A stretch of DNA of 64,000 nt from Methylobacterium sp. Leaf117 (GTDB lineage: Bacteria; Pseudomonadota; Alphaproteobacteria; Rhizobiales; Beijerinckiaceae). The notes beneath the pieces are model-generated. The model had not been told where the DNA came from. It saw only the letters and a program-made list of their open reading frames with translations, and made no database searches. Below, in pieces: positions 19,540 to 29,419 of the stretch (positions are counted from its first letter, which is position 1; the number at the start of each line of letters is the position of its first letter). The stretch is taken from NCBI RefSeq assembly GCF_001422985.1, contig NZ_LMNL01000012.1:561096-625095 (forward strand), in the 5' to 3' direction. A program made the position numbers and the translations under genes.

Positions 19540-21516
19540 TTATCTAGACGTATTCGCCACGCGGATGAACGCCGGAATGGACGGACGGTTCTGCGGGTGG
19601 AGCCGCCACGCATCGCCCGCCATCGTGAACCCGCATCGTGACCAAAAATCTCGGCACAGCAGGTTTGATGGCGTCTCTTTGAACGTAGCCGTTACCGCCT
19701 CGTCGCCGGGGATAGCGGCCAGGATCGTAGCGAGGGCAGCCATCTCAACGTCGAGGCCGTTCACTCGGCAGCTCATCACGAACTAGTCGATGTTCCGCCT
19801 CGATTGCAGGCATACCCCCACCAAGCCATAGCTGGTCAGACGATCGCGAACCTCGAAGGCGTCCAAGGTCATGCCGGCGTCCATCGCCGCCTTGATCGCA
19901 TCGGCCGACCACCGCCGTCCCGTCGTGTTGAACTGGTTGGTTTTATTGATGAGTTCGAAAGCCCTCGCGAACCGAGCCGAACCATAGGACACTGGGAATA
20001 CCGAAACCTCAATCTCCAGCGTAGCGAGGAACACGGATCGGGGCAGCGTCGCCCGGGCTTCCTCGCGCACGACCTGGGATTGGATCATCTGCGTTCGACG
20101 GCCCGACTCGTCGGTGATGCTGGCGACCTGGGTTTCCGGTGCCCACGCGAGTGTCCGCCGGAGATAGAACGGATAGCGGCCCAGGACCCGTATGCCAGGA
20201 TAGGCGTGGGCCATCTCGGCGCGCTCGACCGGGTTATCATCGACGTAGACCACGGAATGGGGGAGCACGTTCACTGCGCGTAGGATCGCAGCCATGTTCT
20301 CGGATTTGGGAGTCCAATTGATCCGTACGACGGCAAAATCGTCGAGCGACATGTGCGATCCGAAGATGCGCGGCCAGATCGAGCGGATGCGGGCCTCGTC
20401 GTTCTTGCTGATGATGCCGAGCATCACGCCGCGCTTTTTCAGGTGCATCAGCGTCTCGATGATGCCGAGGGGCCACCCTTCGATCATCTCGGGGCCAATC
20501 ACCGCGTCGTCGCCGCTCACACCGCGCCAGAGCGTATCGTCAAGGTCGACGACCACCAGCTTGACGGCATCGGCCGCCCGGAGGGTCCGGTAGGACGCAG
20601 CAATCTCGCGCCAAAGAGCGCTCATGAACCCGCGAACTTCTGTGTGATAGTGCTCGTAGACGTGAGCCATCGGCTCGATGCGGACATCGTGATCCGGGTC
20701 CATCGGCATGAGCGAGCCGTGGGCGAACCAAAAGACTCCGTCATCCTGCGCATATCGGCGCCCCACCGAAGCCGAGACCTTGTCGACGTCGAGCAGGTAG
20801 ACGTTGGTGTATTGCTGAATTGTCCGGCCTATATGCCGGTTCAATTCCTCGACGAAATACATCGTGTTGCGCAGATCGTACCTGGGCAGAAGGCGTCCCG
20901 TCAGGTCAGATTGCGGCACCATAAGATTGCACACGAGGGTCGGGATGCCGTGGGCCAACGTCCACTTGAGATTTTCAGCAACGTAGTCGTCGATCATCCG
21001 ACACGCGTGCTCGAACACGCGGTGATGGCTCGCCTCGTCGTCATAGTCGAGCGACCAAATCGCATTCGCAGGCAGCAGGCCACGAAACGGGATTTGCAGG
21101 ACGATCAAGTCGTAGTCAGGTGCCGGATGCGGCATTGCGTCGGGGAGCTTGGCGTGAAAGTTCGCGAGCCAGAAATCGCGCGTTCCATCCAGCGCATCGG
21201 ACGCGTGTCCGGCGATCGGCTCAAGAAAGCATGACCCAATCAGCAGGATTCTGTTGGCACTCACTCTGGTGACGGCGAGGTCACCGGGCGTCAGGTAATG
21301 CTCTCCCCCGTGGACGTCGCGCATCGCCCGAAATTGAGCCGCGGCCTTGTCCGAGTCGGCACCGTTCGGTTTTCGCCCCTCGTCTTTTCCGAACAAAACG
21401 TAGTGCTGATAGGCGCCGGCCAAGTGTCCCGCCGCAATAGCAGTGGCAACGTCCGGGTATTCGTTCGCGTACCAATCCGCGTCGAAATCAGCAGGAGGGG
21501 TCGACTTCCAACGCAT
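19540..21516 (-). pseudogene. HAD-IIIC (FkbH-like) protein interrupted by in-frame TAG
   Basis: The frame starts at 21516 (MRWKSTPPAD) and meets TAG at 19785-19783 after 577 residues. The same frame then continues without a shift to 19540 (FVMSCRVNGLDVEMAAL...), which is the normal C-terminal part of FkbH-like proteins (usual pattern: Leu/Met-S-C-R-V). The stop sits where such proteins have a polar residue just before F-x-x-SCRV, so a CAG to TAG change would explain it. HAD motifs are VVVDLDDTLWRG, SKND and YVDDNP; an SGNH-like region precedes them. A short N-terminal module (DADWYANEYPDVA...HYVLFGKDEGR) resembles segments of other glycan-linked proteins. FkbH proteins load glyceryl or similar groups on carrier proteins. 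It may be a recent pseudogene; suppression of the stop cannot be excluded. Confidence 0.8.
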
Positions 21517-22683
21517 GGATCATTCCGAATCGTTCAGGCGAAGAGACAACCATTCCGCTCGTCTTAAGGCGTGCGCGCAGCCTGCGATATTGCCTGGACG
21601 CAACAGGCCGTCTGAGCGGACGTGGCGCCTGCCAAAAGCCTTCCCGTGCGGGCGGCTCTCCAGGACTGCGTCAAGCACCTTCTTACAGGTCGCCCGTACC
21701 TCGTTCTGGATCAACGAAATCAGCCCGCAGAGCCGGCCCTCAAGCCGGGGGATGGCGTCTCCGATCAAGGATGGGCAAACGACCTCAACCTCAAAGGCGT
21801 TGCGCTCCTGGCCCTGCCGCTCCAGGCCGAGTTTCACGTTCACTAGGCCGGGTTGCAGCGGCGAGACCGCGGCTCTGGTCCCCGACGTGAACCGAGACAT
21901 GAAGCAGCTCAACCCTTGAGACGCGCGACAACAGCTGCCGCAACCCAACGAACGCCGGTCAGGTCATCGTGGCACCGGAAAGGAGTGAAATGTCCATCAT
22001 GAACCGCTTCCGGGAATGAAGGCCTGCCAGTGTTTGGTCGCGCGGAAGAGAATCAGCGCGACCGGTCGCGGTGTACGCTGGCGATTCAGACACGCTCCGA
22101 GTGCCACAGGAGGATTTTGCCCGGTCGAGGCCCCCGGCCTCCGTGATAAACCGAACCCGGTAGTCACCGGACAGCGCCCCGTCAGGGATTTCGGGGAGGG
22201 CCGTTGCGAGCACTCGGCCACGCAGTCGGGGACGGATGCCAACGTCACGCGCACGCTTTGCCTAGTGGCGCTGGAGTGCTCGCAGCCGGCGAGCATTCTC
22301 GCCCGAAGTGCAGCGATGATCCTGCTCCGGGTCCCGAGCCAAGTTTAGGCCCATGTCATCGAGAAGGTTCCGCAGTTTCAGGTTGTTTGCGTCTACGGCG
22401 GTGAGGTCTCGAATGGCCTGGCCGACGACGCACTCGGTGATGCTCTTCGCGATCCGGGTGCGGTCCGACGAAGCACAACCGCATACGGAGCCGGGTCCTA
22501 AAGGAATTCCAGCGGAAGGCATCGGGCAAGCATCAGTTCGGCCCGCTAAGCGGCGGACCGCCGTTGCGGTGTAGAATTCGGCAGCAAGGATCGGGATGCG
22601 GTCCGGCTCGGATCGGGGCTAAGGTCCGAGCGTCGGGGGGACGCCGCTTCGGGTCACTCGCGGAGAACGGAGCACGCATCGTC
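21517..22683. other. Region without confident genes (possible gene remnants)
   Basis: Between the broken FkbH-like gene and ada there is about 1.1 kb of less GC-biased sequence. Two minus-strand frames are the best candidates: 21520-21900 (127 residues, MSRFTSGTRA) and 22262-22522 (86 residues, with a helix-like middle, AIRDLTAVDANNLKLRNLL). Neither has a good ribosome binding site or a family I recognise. The region looks like decayed accessory DNA. Confidence 0.4.
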
Positions 22684-23805
22684 ATGCAGCGGGTCAAAGC
22701 GGAGTCCACACCGACGCTTCCCGAGGTCGAGGATGCGGCGCGATGGACGGCTCTGGCGACCCGCGATGCCCGGGCTGATGGCCGTTTCGTGTATGCGGTC
22801 CGCACCACCGGCGTGTATTGCCGCCCGAGCTGTGCCGCACGCCCAGCGAAACCCGGCAACGTCAGCTTTCACGCGACCTACGCCGAGGCCGAAGCGGCGG
22901 GGTTCCGCCCCTGCCGGCGCTGTCGGCCCAATGAGGCGGCCTTGGCCGACCGGCAGATCGAGGCCGTCATCCGGGTCTGTCGGATGATCGAAGCGTCGGA
23001 CAGCATCCCCTCCCTCGACGTGCTGGCGAAGGCGGCCGGAATGAGCGCGTTTCATTTTCACCGGGTGTTTCGCGCCAGCACCGGGATCACCCCGAAGGCG
23101 TACGCGGACGCGAAGCGCGTGGAGCGCTTGGCGCGAAGCCTGCCGCAGGCCGGTTCGGTCACCGAAGCCGTGTTCGAAGCTGGGTACAATGCGGCGAGCC
23201 GCTTCTATGCGCAGGACTCGCAGCGGCTCGGCATGAGCCCGTCGACCTACCGGAAGGGTGGGACCGGCATCGCGATCCGGTTCGCGGTGGGGCAATGTTC
23301 GCTCGGGGCGATTCTGGTCGCGGCCACGCCCCGGGGAGTCTGCGCGATCCTCCTCGGGGACGATCCCGAAGCCCTGATGCGGGACCTGGAGGACCGGTTT
23401 CCCAAGGCCACGCTGTCGGCCGGCGATCCCGAGTTCGACGGCTGGGTGGCGCAGGTCGTTGGCTTCGTCGAGGCGCCCGGCCTCGGGCTGGAGTTGCCCC
23501 TCGATATTGGCGGCACCGCCTTTCAGCAACGGGTCTGGCAAGCCCTACGGGCGGTGCCGGTCGGTACCACGACAACCTATGCGGAGGTCGCCCGGGCCAT
23601 TGGATCGCCCAAGGCCACGCGTGCGGTGGCACTGGCCTGCGGGTCCAACCGGCTGGCGGTCGCCATCCCGTGCCATCGCGTGGTGCGGTCGGATGGGTCG
23701 CTCTCCGGCTATCGCTGGGGCGTTGGCCGCAAACGCGATCTCCTGGACCGTGAGAGGAGCGCATGCGTGGGCGATCCCGGCGATTGTGACGACGCCGCGT
23801 CCTGA
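22684..23805 (+). CDS. ada: Bifunctional Ada: DNA methyl-repair protein and transcriptional activator
   Basis: I use ATG 22684 (MQRVKAES), which gives 373 residues. The N-terminal Ada zinc domain has VYCRPSCAARPAKPGNV and CRRCRP; its first Cys accepts methyl groups from phosphotriesters. An AraC-type helix-turn-helix follows (LDVLAKAAGMSAFHFHRVFRASTG). The C-terminal methyltransferase domain has the active-site motif PCHRVV, which removes methyl from O6-methylguanine. Methylation of the N-terminal Cys turns Ada into an activator of its own gene and other repair genes. The domain order and length match the family. An alkB or alkA gene is not seen next to it. Confidence 0.95.
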   Translation: MQRVKAESTPTLPEVEDAARWTALATRDARADGRFVYAVRTTGVYCRPSCAARPAKPGNVSFHATYAEAEAAGFRPCRRCRPNEAALADRQIEAVIRVCRMIEASDSIPSLDVLAKAAGMSAFHFHRVFRASTGITPKAYADAKRVERLARSLPQAGSVTEAVFEAGYNAASRFYAQDSQRLGMSPSTYRKGGTGIAIRFAVGQCSLGAILVAATPRGVCAILLGDDPEALMRDLEDRFPKATLSAGDPEFDGWVAQVVGFVEAPGLGLELPLDIGGTAFQQRVWQALRAVPVGTTTTYAEVARAIGSPKATRAVALACGSNRLAVAIPCHRVVRSDGSLSGYRWGVGRKRDLLDRERSACVGDPGDCDDAAS

Positions 23806-24024
23806 AGAGGCCACGGCCATCCATCTGCCGGCGTGATGCATGCGCCACACTCCGCTGCATGCGCTGTCGCCACAACCGAATCAGGGGTTACAACACACCT
23901 CCATACTTTAGGATGTGCCTGCCGGCCGAACACCCGTTCGAATCCTGGCCGCGACAGCCCGCGTTTCCCCGCCGACCCACACGGCGCGGCGTCACCCGCG
24001 GGCCCTTGGTGGTCGAGACACAAC

Positions 24025-26373
24025 ATGGCCGCTCTCTCCCCTGACTGCCGGTGCCCGGCGATGCCGCCCGGTGCCATCGGGGGAGCCGCATGGCTCGCGG
24101 TGCTGACAGCGGTGCCGACCCTGATCTTGCAACCGGTCGTCGTCCTGGCCGAGGCGGCGGCCGACGGTATCGTCCTGGAGGAACTCGCGGTCGCGGGTGA
24201 GTCCCGTAACGCCGTGCCGTTCGCCGGGTCGGCTCCGCCCGGGTCAGCGCTGGGCGTGATCGAGCAGCCGGCGGGAGCGGCCGCGAACCGCATCGCGGGG
24301 CCCGGCACCATCGTCGAACGTGCGGCGACCAGCATTGGATCGGTGCTCCTCGACAGCCCGGGCGTCAGCGTGCGCCAGGGCAATGGCGGCCGCGACGTCG
24401 TCATCTCCATCCGCGGCAACAATGCCCGGTCCACCGGCGTCATCCGCAACATGGTCGTGCTGGAGGACGGATTCGTTCTGACCCAGCCGGACGGCGCCTC
24501 GCGCTTCGACCTCGTGGACCCGCGTGCCTACGGACGCATCGACGTGTTCCGGGGGCCGCAATCGGCCCTGTTCGGCAACTACGCCACCGGCGGCGCCCTC
24601 GCCTTCCGCACCCGGACCGGGCGGGAGATCGACGGTTATGAGATCGGCACCGATGCGGGCAGCTTCGGCTCCCTGAGCAACGCCTTCACCGTCGGCGGCG
24701 TCAGCGGGCCCATCGAGATCAGCCTGTTCGCCAGCAATGTGCGGGCGGATGGCTATCAGGACCACAGCGCCTACGACACGCAGACCATCAATGTGCTGGC
24801 GAGCTACACCCCAACGCCGGACAACCGCTTCACGCTGAAGGTGATCAACAATCAGCTCAGAACGGAGCTGCCCGCCCGCTCCTCCCTCGACCAGTACCGG
24901 CTCAACCCCTATCAACGCGGCTGCGCCGTCGCTGCGACGGCGGCGCCGGGCTGCACGCTCACGAACCTGCTGCGCAACGGGGCCTTCGGCGCCACCGTGC
25001 CGGTCACCGCCCCCGAGGGCGCGTTCGGGCGCGACGATCGACGCACGGTCGTGGCTCTGCGCTGGGAGCACGATTTCGAGGGTCAAACCACCTGGCGGAC
25101 TCAGCTTGGCTTCGACGAGCGCAACTTCGATCAGCCGTTCTACACCTCGGCCTTTCGCGGGTCCTATCCGTCCCTGACCGTCCTCACCGATCTGACGAGC
25201 CGTTACGATCTGATGGGTCGACCGGCAATCGGATACATCGCCTTCAACACTGATATTCTTGTCAACCATCTCACCACCTTCAACCGCACTCTGGGGCAGG
25301 GTCCCGCCCTGGGAGCGCAGATCGGCGATCTCCGCGGCGACCAGAGCAATCTCGGCGGCCGCGCCCGCACGGAGGTGGCCCTGTCCGAGTCCTGGATCGG
25401 CATTCTCGGGTTCAGCGCGACGAACACCACCATTACCGGGCGGAACGTCGCCTACGGTTACAGTGCGACCGGCCGCACGGCGGCGGTGATCGACGCCTCG
25501 CGGAGTTTCCTCAACGTCGCACCGGAGCTTGCTCTGGTTTTCCGAGCGGGGGAGCCCTGGAGTATCCGCGCCCGGGTCGCTTCGGGCTACGCGACGCCGA
25601 CGGGCAGCAATCTCTTCGTCACGAGCGCCGGCCTCCCTGGCAACAACACCCAACTCCAGGCACAGGAGAACCTCGGCTTCGATCTCGGGGCCGACTGGAC
25701 GCCGGCGGCATCCCTGCGCGTCAGCCTCACGGGCTTCTACGAGTTCTTTCGCAACGAACTCCTGTCGCAAGCTCCGGGCGGCGGACGGTTGAGCTCCTTC
25801 GTCAACGCACCGGCCTCCGAACATCGCGGGCTCGAACTCGGCGGCGAATGGGCCTTCGCCCCCGGTTGGCGCGGAACGCTGGCCTATACCTTCGACAACC
25901 AGATCTACACGCGCTTCTCCGAGTCGGTGAGCACGGGAGCGTTCGCGGCCCGCCTCAATCGGGCCGGAAAGTTCATTCCCGGAGTTCCGCAGCACCAAGT
26001 CCTGGCCCGGGTGGGGTACGAGCAGGTCGGCGGCCTCTTCAACGGGGTCGGGGCCTTTCTCGAAACCGTGGTGCAGGACGGCGTCTTCATCGACAATGGA
26101 AACCAACTCAGGGTGCCGGGCTACGCCCTCCTCAACGCCAATCTTCACTACGCGACGGACTTGGCGGGCGGCTACGCCAAGCGCCTCAGCCTCTATCTTG
26201 AGGTTCGCAATCTGCTCGACAGAACCTATGTCGCGTCGGCCCAGAACCTTGCCAGCTCGCTCAATCGCGTCACAGGTTTGGAGAGCGGCGCGGATGTTCT
26301 CTCGGCCACCACGGGCTCGATCTTCGCCGGAGCGCCGCGCAACGTCGTCGGCGGGATGAAACGGTCGTTCTGA
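24025..26373 (+). CDS. TonB-dependent outer membrane receptor
   Basis: The start at 24025 (MAALSPDCRC) is followed by a hydrophobic segment and a probable signal cleavage after LAEA. A TonB-box-like stretch (GIVLEELAVAG) comes next, then the plug domain (VISIRGNNAR, DVFRGPQSALFGNYATGGAL) and a 22-strand type barrel ending in Phe (MKRSF). It takes up a scarce ligand, typically a metal chelate, using TonB energy. The next genes encode a full peptide/nickel-type ABC importer on the same strand, so the receptor may bring that importer's ligand across the outer membrane (inference). The frame is open upstream to 23833, but that part is not conserved-looking. Confidence 0.9.
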   Translation: MAALSPDCRCPAMPPGAIGGAAWLAVLTAVPTLILQPVVVLAEAAADGIVLEELAVAGESRNAVPFAGSAPPGSALGVIEQPAGAAANRIAGPGTIVERAATSIGSVLLDSPGVSVRQGNGGRDVVISIRGNNARSTGVIRNMVVLEDGFVLTQPDGASRFDLVDPRAYGRIDVFRGPQSALFGNYATGGALAFRTRTGREIDGYEIGTDAGSFGSLSNAFTVGGVSGPIEISLFASNVRADGYQDHSAYDTQTINVLASYTPTPDNRFTLKVINNQLRTELPARSSLDQYRLNPYQRGCAVAATAAPGCTLTNLLRNGAFGATVPVTAPEGAFGRDDRRTVVALRWEHDFEGQTTWRTQLGFDERNFDQPFYTSAFRGSYPSLTVLTDLTSRYDLMGRPAIGYIAFNTDILVNHLTTFNRTLGQGPALGAQIGDLRGDQSNLGGRARTEVALSESWIGILGFSATNTTITGRNVAYGYSATGRTAAVIDASRSFLNVAPELALVFRAGEPWSIRARVASGYATPTGSNLFVTSAGLPGNNTQLQAQENLGFDLGADWTPAASLRVSLTGFYEFFRNELLSQAPGGGRLSSFVNAPASEHRGLELGGEWAFAPGWRGTLAYTFDNQIYTRFSESVSTGAFAARLNRAGKFIPGVPQHQVLARVGYEQVGGLFNGVGAFLETVVQDGVFIDNGNQLRVPGYALLNANLHYATDLAGGYAKRLSLYLEVRNLLDRTYVASAQNLASSLNRVTGLESGADVLSATTGSIFAGAPRNVVGGMKRSF

Positions 26374-26457
26374 CGGTCCGGATCTGTGGGCCCCAGCATC
26401 GACAGAAATGCTTATTATTGAGGCACTTGCTGCGCCTAAATGGCCGGATTGCGCTTG

Positions 26458-26487
26458 GGCTCCGAAATTTTGAGCCGGATCGGAGCC
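26458..26487 (+). terminator. Possible terminator after the TonB receptor gene
   Basis: Inverted repeat GGCTCCGA / TCGGAGCC with a 14-base loop, about 85 bases after the receptor stop codon. No T-tract follows, so this is tentative. Confidence 0.3.
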
Positions 26488-26611
26488 ATACAAGCGCCGT
26501 ACCGACGGGGTTGCCTCCTACCTGAGCAACCTATCGCGACGTCTGAATGAGCAAGTGCCGAAGACGGCGTCACGGTCGATCGTCCTCACGACTCCGCGGA
26601 CGTCAGACGGG

Positions 26612-26628
26612 TTGGCCGGCGGTTTGCA
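26612..26628 (+). promoter_or_regulatory. Possible -24/-12 (sigma-54) promoter of the peptide ABC operon
   Basis: TTGG and TTGCA elements are placed with GG at 26614-26615 and GC at 26626-26627, exactly ten bases between. The -12 part is good and the -24 part lacks the usual CAC. It lies 48 bases before the binding-protein start. Confidence 0.35.
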
Positions 26629-26675
26629 TTCACGGCTTCGTCAGCCGCTGGCTCCCCCAGGAAACCTCCCGTCGC

Positions 26676-28292
26676 ATGTTTGCTCCAGTCTCTCGTTGGT
26701 CGAAGTCCCGCCTCCTCGCAGCGGCCCTGCTGTCCGGCGCGATGATGCCTGCCGCTCTGGCCCAGGGCGTCCTCAAGATCGGCATGACCGCCTCAGATAT
26801 CCCGTTGACGACCGGTCAGGCCGACAATGGCGGCGAGGGCATGCGGTTCATGGGCTACACCGTCTATGACGGGCTGATCAATTGGGACCTCTCCTCCGCA
26901 ACGAAGCCGTCGGTGCTGGTGCCGGGCCTCGCCACCAGCTGGACCGTCGATCCCGCCGACAACACCAAGTGGACGTTCAAGCTGCGCGAGGGCGTGACCT
27001 TTCATGACGGCTCGCCCTTCACGGCGGAGTCGGTGGTCTGGAACCTCGACAAGCTCTTGAAGACCGACGCGCCGCAATTCGATCCGCGCCAGTCGGCCCA
27101 GGGACGCTCGCGCATCCCGGCCGTCGCCAGCTACCGCGCCATCGATCCGACCACCCTCGAGGTCATCACCAAGAACCCGGACGCGACGCTGCCCTACCAG
27201 ATCGCCTGGATCATGATCTCGTCGCCGGCCCAATGGGACAAGCTCGGCAAGAGCTGGGACGCGTTCGCCAAGACCCCCTCGGGTACGGGTCCGTGGAAGC
27301 TGACCCTATTCGCCCCACGCGAACGCGCCGAAATGGCGCCGAACAAGGAGTACTGGGACAAGGCACGGGTGCCGAAGCTCGATAAGCTGGTGCTGGTGCC
27401 GCTGCCCGAGGCCAATGCCCGCGTCGCAGCCCTCCGGTCCGGTCAGGTCGACTGGATCGAGGCGCCCCCGCCGGACGCCGTCGCCTCGCTCAAAGCTGCC
27501 GGTTTCGGCATCGTGACCAACGCCTACCCGCATAATTGGACCTGGCACCTCTCACGCGTCGAAGGCTCGCCCTGGAACGACATCCGCGTCCGCAAGGCGG
27601 CCAACCTCGCCATCGACCGGGAAGGCATGAAGGAGTTGCTCAACGGTCTGATGATCCCGGCGCAAGGCTTCATGCCGCCGGGCTCGGCCTGGTTCGGCAA
27701 GCCCACCTTCAAGCCGACCTACGATCCGGAGGCCGCCAAGAAACTGCTGGCCGAGGCCGGCTACGGCCCCAACAAACCCATCGTCACCAAGATCCTGATC
27801 GCGCCCTCGGGCTCCGGCCAGATGCAGCCTCTGCCGATGAACGAATTCATCCAGCAGAACCTCGCGGATGTCGGCATCAAGGTCGAATTCGAAGTGGTCG
27901 AGTGGAACACGCTGATCAACCTGTGGCGCGCCGGCGCGAAGTCCGACATGTCGCGCAAGGCGACGGGCATCAACTTCTCCTACTTCATCCAGGATCCCTT
28001 CACCGGTTTCATCCGGCACCTGCAATGTAACCTGGCGGCGCCGAGCGGTACCAACTGGGGCTATTACTGCGACCCTGAGATGGACAAGCTGTTCGATCAG
28101 GTCCGCACCACCTTCGATCCGGCCGAGCAGACCAAGGTCCTGGAGAAGGTCCACGAGAAGTACGTCAACGAAGCTCTGTTCCTGATGGTGGCCCACGACA
28201 CCAACCCGCGCGCCATGAGTCCCAAGGTGAAGGGCTTCGTGCAGGCGCAGAACTGGTTCCAGGACTTCTCGCCGATCTCGATGGGCAAGTGA
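26676..28292 (+). CDS. ABC transporter substrate-binding protein, peptide/nickel/opine family
   Basis: Start at 26676 (MFAPVSRWSK) gives a clean signal peptide ending ALA-Q. The mature part is an SBP_bac_5 (DppA/OppA/NikA) protein of usual size (538 residues in all), with family stretches such as WTFKLREGVTFHDG and RKAANLAIDRE. It binds the ligand in the periplasm and delivers it to the permeases encoded next. The family covers peptides, nickel chelates, opines and glutathione, so the ligand cannot be named. It is the first gene of a five-gene operon (26676-32422). A repeat-derived hairpin pair separates it from the permease genes, which may let this protein be made in excess. Confidence 0.9.
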   Translation: MFAPVSRWSKSRLLAAALLSGAMMPAALAQGVLKIGMTASDIPLTTGQADNGGEGMRFMGYTVYDGLINWDLSSATKPSVLVPGLATSWTVDPADNTKWTFKLREGVTFHDGSPFTAESVVWNLDKLLKTDAPQFDPRQSAQGRSRIPAVASYRAIDPTTLEVITKNPDATLPYQIAWIMISSPAQWDKLGKSWDAFAKTPSGTGPWKLTLFAPRERAEMAPNKEYWDKARVPKLDKLVLVPLPEANARVAALRSGQVDWIEAPPPDAVASLKAAGFGIVTNAYPHNWTWHLSRVEGSPWNDIRVRKAANLAIDREGMKELLNGLMIPAQGFMPPGSAWFGKPTFKPTYDPEAAKKLLAEAGYGPNKPIVTKILIAPSGSGQMQPLPMNEFIQQNLADVGIKVEFEVVEWNTLINLWRAGAKSDMSRKATGINFSYFIQDPFTGFIRHLQCNLAAPSGTNWGYYCDPEMDKLFDQVRTTFDPAEQTKVLEKVHEKYVNEALFLMVAHDTNPRAMSPKVKGFVQAQNWFQDFSPISMGK

Positions 28293-28320
28293 TGCGACGG
28301 GTCATGGGCTGAACACGCCT

Positions 28321-28430
28321 CCCTCCCCCTTGCGGGGAGGGATTGAGGGTGGGGGTGGTTGGGTGACCCTCACGGTGCGAAGGCCGGCGGAGCTACCTCC
28401 ACCTCCAACTCCTCCCCACAGGGGGAGGAG
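28321..28430. repeat. Dispersed palindromic repeat, copy 1
   Basis: Two GC-rich hairpins: CCCTCCCC/GGGGAGGG at 28321-28341 and CTCCTCCCC/GGGGAGGAG at 28409-28430. Similar elements occur at 34614-34653 and 58613-58636. It sits between the binding-protein and permease genes, a common place for REP-like elements that protect the upstream mRNA. Confidence 0.7.
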
Positions 28431-28465
28431 TGCCGCGTAACCCGAGAGGAAATTCGGATGCGCTC

Positions 28466-29419
28466 ATGCTGAAATTCATTGTCCAGCGCCTGCTCACCGT
28501 CACGCCCGTGGCACTCGGTGTGAGCGTCGTCTGCTTCATGCTGGTTCACCTCGCCCCCGGCGACCCCTTGAGCGCCGTGCTCCCGGTGGACGCCACGCAG
28601 GAGACCATCGACGCCATGCGGGCGGCCTACGGCTACGACAAGCCGTTGCCGGTGCAGTACGTGATCTGGCTCTGGCACGTGCTCCAGGGCGACCTCGGCA
28701 CCTCCATCGCCACCGGCCGTCCCGTGGTGCAGGAAGTCGGCCGGGCGGTGGTCAACAGCCTGATTCTGGCCTCCGTGGCGACGCTGATCGGCTTCACCTT
28801 CGGCTGCCTGTTCGGCTTCGTCGCCGGCTATTTCCGCAATTCGATCCTGGACCGGCTCGCCTCGGCGGTCTCGGTCTTCGGGGTGAGCGTGCCGCATTAC
28901 TGGCTCGGCATGGTGCTGGTGATCGTGTTCTCGGCCCAGCTCGGATGGCTGCCGCCGACCGGCGCCGGCCCGGATGGCTCGGGTAACTGGCGACCCGATT
29001 TCGACCATCTGCGCTACATCATCCTGCCGGCCCTCACGATGTCGGTGATCCCCATGGGTGTCATCGCCCGCACGATCCGCGCCCTGGTCGGCGACATCCT
29101 CGCCCAGGACTTCGTCGGCGCGCTCCGGGCCAAGGGCATGAGCGAGTTCGGCGTGTTCAAGCACGTGGTGAAGAACGCCGCGCCGACGGCACTCGCCATC
29201 ATGGGCTTGCAGCTCGGCTACCTCCTCGGCGGCTCGATCCTGATCGAGACCGTGTTCGCCTGGCCCGGCACCGGCTTCCTCCTGAATGCCGCGATCTTCC
29301 AGCGCGACCTGCCGTTGCTTCAGGGCTCGATCCTCGTCCTGGCAATGTTCTTCGTCGCCCTCAACCTCATCGTCGACGTCGTGCAGACGGCACTCGACCC
29401 GCGCATCGAGAGGGGCTGA
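28466..29419 (+). CDS. ABC transporter permease, DppB/OppB type
   Basis: A 317-residue inner-membrane permease with about six hydrophobic segments. The N-terminus (MLKFIVQRLLTVTPVALGVS) and the block PGDPLSAVLP are typical of the DppB/GsiC group. The EAA-type loop that contacts the ATPase is the stretch DFVGALRAKGMSEFGVFKHVVKN. I take ATG 28466; an upstream in-frame ATG at 28430 lies inside the repeat element. The stop overlaps the start of the next permease by one base (TGATG), so the two are translationally coupled. It forms the channel with the following gene product. Confidence 0.9.
   Translation: MLKFIVQRLLTVTPVALGVSVVCFMLVHLAPGDPLSAVLPVDATQETIDAMRAAYGYDKPLPVQYVIWLWHVLQGDLGTSIATGRPVVQEVGRAVVNSLILASVATLIGFTFGCLFGFVAGYFRNSILDRLASAVSVFGVSVPHYWLGMVLVIVFSAQLGWLPPTGAGPDGSGNWRPDFDHLRYIILPALTMSVIPMGVIARTIRALVGDILAQDFVGALRAKGMSEFGVFKHVVKNAAPTALAIMGLQLGYLLGGSILIETVFAWPGTGFLLNAAIFQRDLPLLQGSILVLAMFFVALNLIVDVVQTALDPRIERG

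Noticed and set aside
21443-21919. Plus-strand frame overlapping the start of the FkbH-like gene
   Set aside because: It overlaps real coding sequence on the other strand and lacks motifs and an RBS.
19180-22683. Genomic island inserted at tRNA-Val
   Set aside because: No integrase and no second copy of the tRNA 3' end was found downstream. A 10-base repeat of GTCACAGGTT just after the tRNA is too short to count.
23860-24024. Cobalamin riboswitch before the TonB receptor
   Set aside because: I could not find a convincing B12-box or the conserved core helices; the sequence is only GC-rich.
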